Positions 22,192-22,701 of a DNA stretch of 22,701 nucleotides are shown here, in pieces. Made by a program: the position numbers and the translations under genes. Origin of the DNA: RGIG3528 sp045616485 (lineage in GTDB: Bacteria > Bacillota > Clostridia > Lachnospirales > Lachnospiraceae); contig JAZLGU010000040.1 in the NCBI GenBank assembly GCA_045616485.1, positions 1-22,701 on the forward strand, in the 5' to 3' direction. How positions within the stretch are numbered: position 1 is the stretch's first letter; each line of letters starts with the position of its first letter. The notes beneath the pieces were generated by a model. That model was not told the DNA's origin. It saw only the letters and a list, made by a program, of their open reading frames with translations, and did no database searches.

Positions 22192-22264
22192 TGGAAGTTA
22201 CAGGGCTCGAACCTGTGACCCTCTGCTTGTAAGGCAGATGCTCTCCCAGCTGAGCTAAACTTCC
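22192..22264 (-). tRNA. tRNA-Val(TAC)
   Basis: The acceptor is GGAAGTT/AACTTCC, the anticodon stem TCTGC/GCAGA around CTTACAA, anticodon TAC. The T loop is TTCGAGC and the discriminator A. CCA is not encoded. Confidence 0.94.
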
Positions 22265-22315
22265 ATACTGAGAAACATGGGTAATAATACCATATATTCT
22301 TGAAAAAATCAAGGG

Positions 22316-22389
22316 CGACCCGGAACGGACTCGAACCGTCGACCTCCGCCGTGACAGGGCGGCGCTCTAACCAACTGAGCCACCGGGCC
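22316..22389 (-). tRNA. tRNA-Asp(GTC)
   Basis: The acceptor is GGCCCGG/CCGGGTC with one G-U pair, the anticodon stem CCGCC/GGCGG around CTGTCAC, anticodon GTC. The discriminator is G, as expected for aspartate. CCA is not encoded. Confidence 0.94.
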
Positions 22390-22404
22390 AAAAAACTATA
22401 TGAG

Positions 22405-22478
22405 TGGACCTTCGGGGACTCGAACCCGGGACCGACCGGTTATGAGCCGGTTGCTCTAACCAACTGAGCTAAAGGTCC
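22405..22478 (-). tRNA. tRNA with CAT anticodon (elongator Met, or Ile2)
   Basis: The acceptor is GGACCTT/AAGGTCC, the anticodon stem ACCGG/CCGGT around CTCATAA, anticodon CAT. A fully paired 1-72 acceptor and no GGG/CCC anticodon stem exclude the initiator. Elongator Met and lysidine-modified Ile2 cannot be told apart safely by eye. The discriminator is A and CCA is not encoded. Confidence 0.9.
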
Positions 22479-22491
22479 AAGAAAAAAATGA

Positions 22492-22563
22492 TGACTCCGA
22501 CGGGAATCGAACCCGTGTTACCGCCGTGAAAGGGCGATGTCTTAACCGCTTGACCACGGAGCC
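22492..22563 (-). tRNA. tRNA-Glu(TTC)
   Basis: The acceptor is GGCTCCG/CGGAGTC with one G-U pair, the anticodon loop CTTTCAC in stem TCGCC/GGCGG (one T-G pair), anticodon TTC. The discriminator is A and CCA is not encoded. Confidence 0.93.
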
Positions 22564-22567
22564 ATAA

Positions 22568-22639
22568 CTCCCCGAATTGGGCTCGAACCAACAACACCTC
22601 GGTTAACAGCCGAGTGCTCTACCATTGAGCTATCGAGGA
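22568..22639 (-). tRNA. tRNA-Asn(GTT)
   Basis: The acceptor is TCCTCGA/TCGGGGA with one T-G pair, the anticodon stem CTCGG/CCGAG around CTGTTAA, anticodon GTT. The discriminator is G. CCA is not encoded. It is the first tRNA visible in the cluster; the 62 bases beyond it to the window end hold nothing I can identify and no clear promoter, so the transcript may begin further upstream. Confidence 0.94.
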
Positions 22640-22701
22640 ATAAAAGCACTATATACAAAAACTCCGATCTAAAGTGTTACCACTCAAACCGGGGTTCAGG
22701 T

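Noticed and set aside
22121..22391. Two overlapping minus-strand frames of 63 and 84 residues
   Set aside because: They are translations across tRNA-Asp, tRNA-Val and tRNA-Leu. Such spurious peptides (SLAQLGEHLPYKQRV type) are well-known misannotations.

Overview
The window looks like chromosome from a motile, AT-rich Firmicute, most likely a Lachnospiraceae member of the Butyrivibrio/Lachnospira kind. The reasons are a flagellin behind a sigma-D type promoter, strong AGGAG-type ribosome binding sites, short tight operons, GH2 and GH133 glycosidases, and small protein families typical of that group (DUF6062, DUF2225, DUF1294, DUF3810). The genus is an inference. I see no transposase, integrase, prophage or CRISPR array.

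Left part (1-6530, nearly all minus strand): the start of a lipoprotein gene; a terminator; an operon running glnS - DUF2225 protein - DUF6062 protein - DUF1294 membrane protein behind its own promoter; then a LytS/YehU-type sensor kinase whose end overlaps a DUF3810 membrane protein with an HExxH motif; then tRNA-Gly(CCC) with a good promoter. The middle two glnS-operon proteins carry CxxC/CxxH zinc-type motifs.

Motility and sugar part (6604-17935): on the plus strand, a flagellin gene behind a near-consensus sigma-D promoter is followed after 12 bases by a FliK-like protein with four 36-bp internal repeats. Converging on it is a five-gene minus-strand operon: PHP phosphoesterase - phosphodiester glycosidase - small membrane protein - small protein with a possible sliding-clamp motif - GH2 beta-galactosidase. 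Divergent from the operon is a GH133 glycogen-debranching type enzyme, ending at a long bidirectional terminator.

Signalling and small-enzyme part (17936-21866, minus strand): a PilZ protein with a PAS-like C-terminal half and a structured leader, and a five-gene operon (histidine phosphatase - helical unknown - AlkZ-related protein - 56-aa DUF3006-like protein - alpha/beta hydrolase) behind a clear promoter. The 56-residue gene is easily missed.

Right part (21961-22639, minus strand): seven tRNA genes in transcription order Asn, Glu, Met/Ile2(CAT), Asp, Val, Leu, Arg, ending in a strong intrinsic terminator. No tRNA gene in the window encodes its 3' CCA. The flagellin, FliK-like and PilZ genes hint at c-di-GMP control of motility, but that link is inference.
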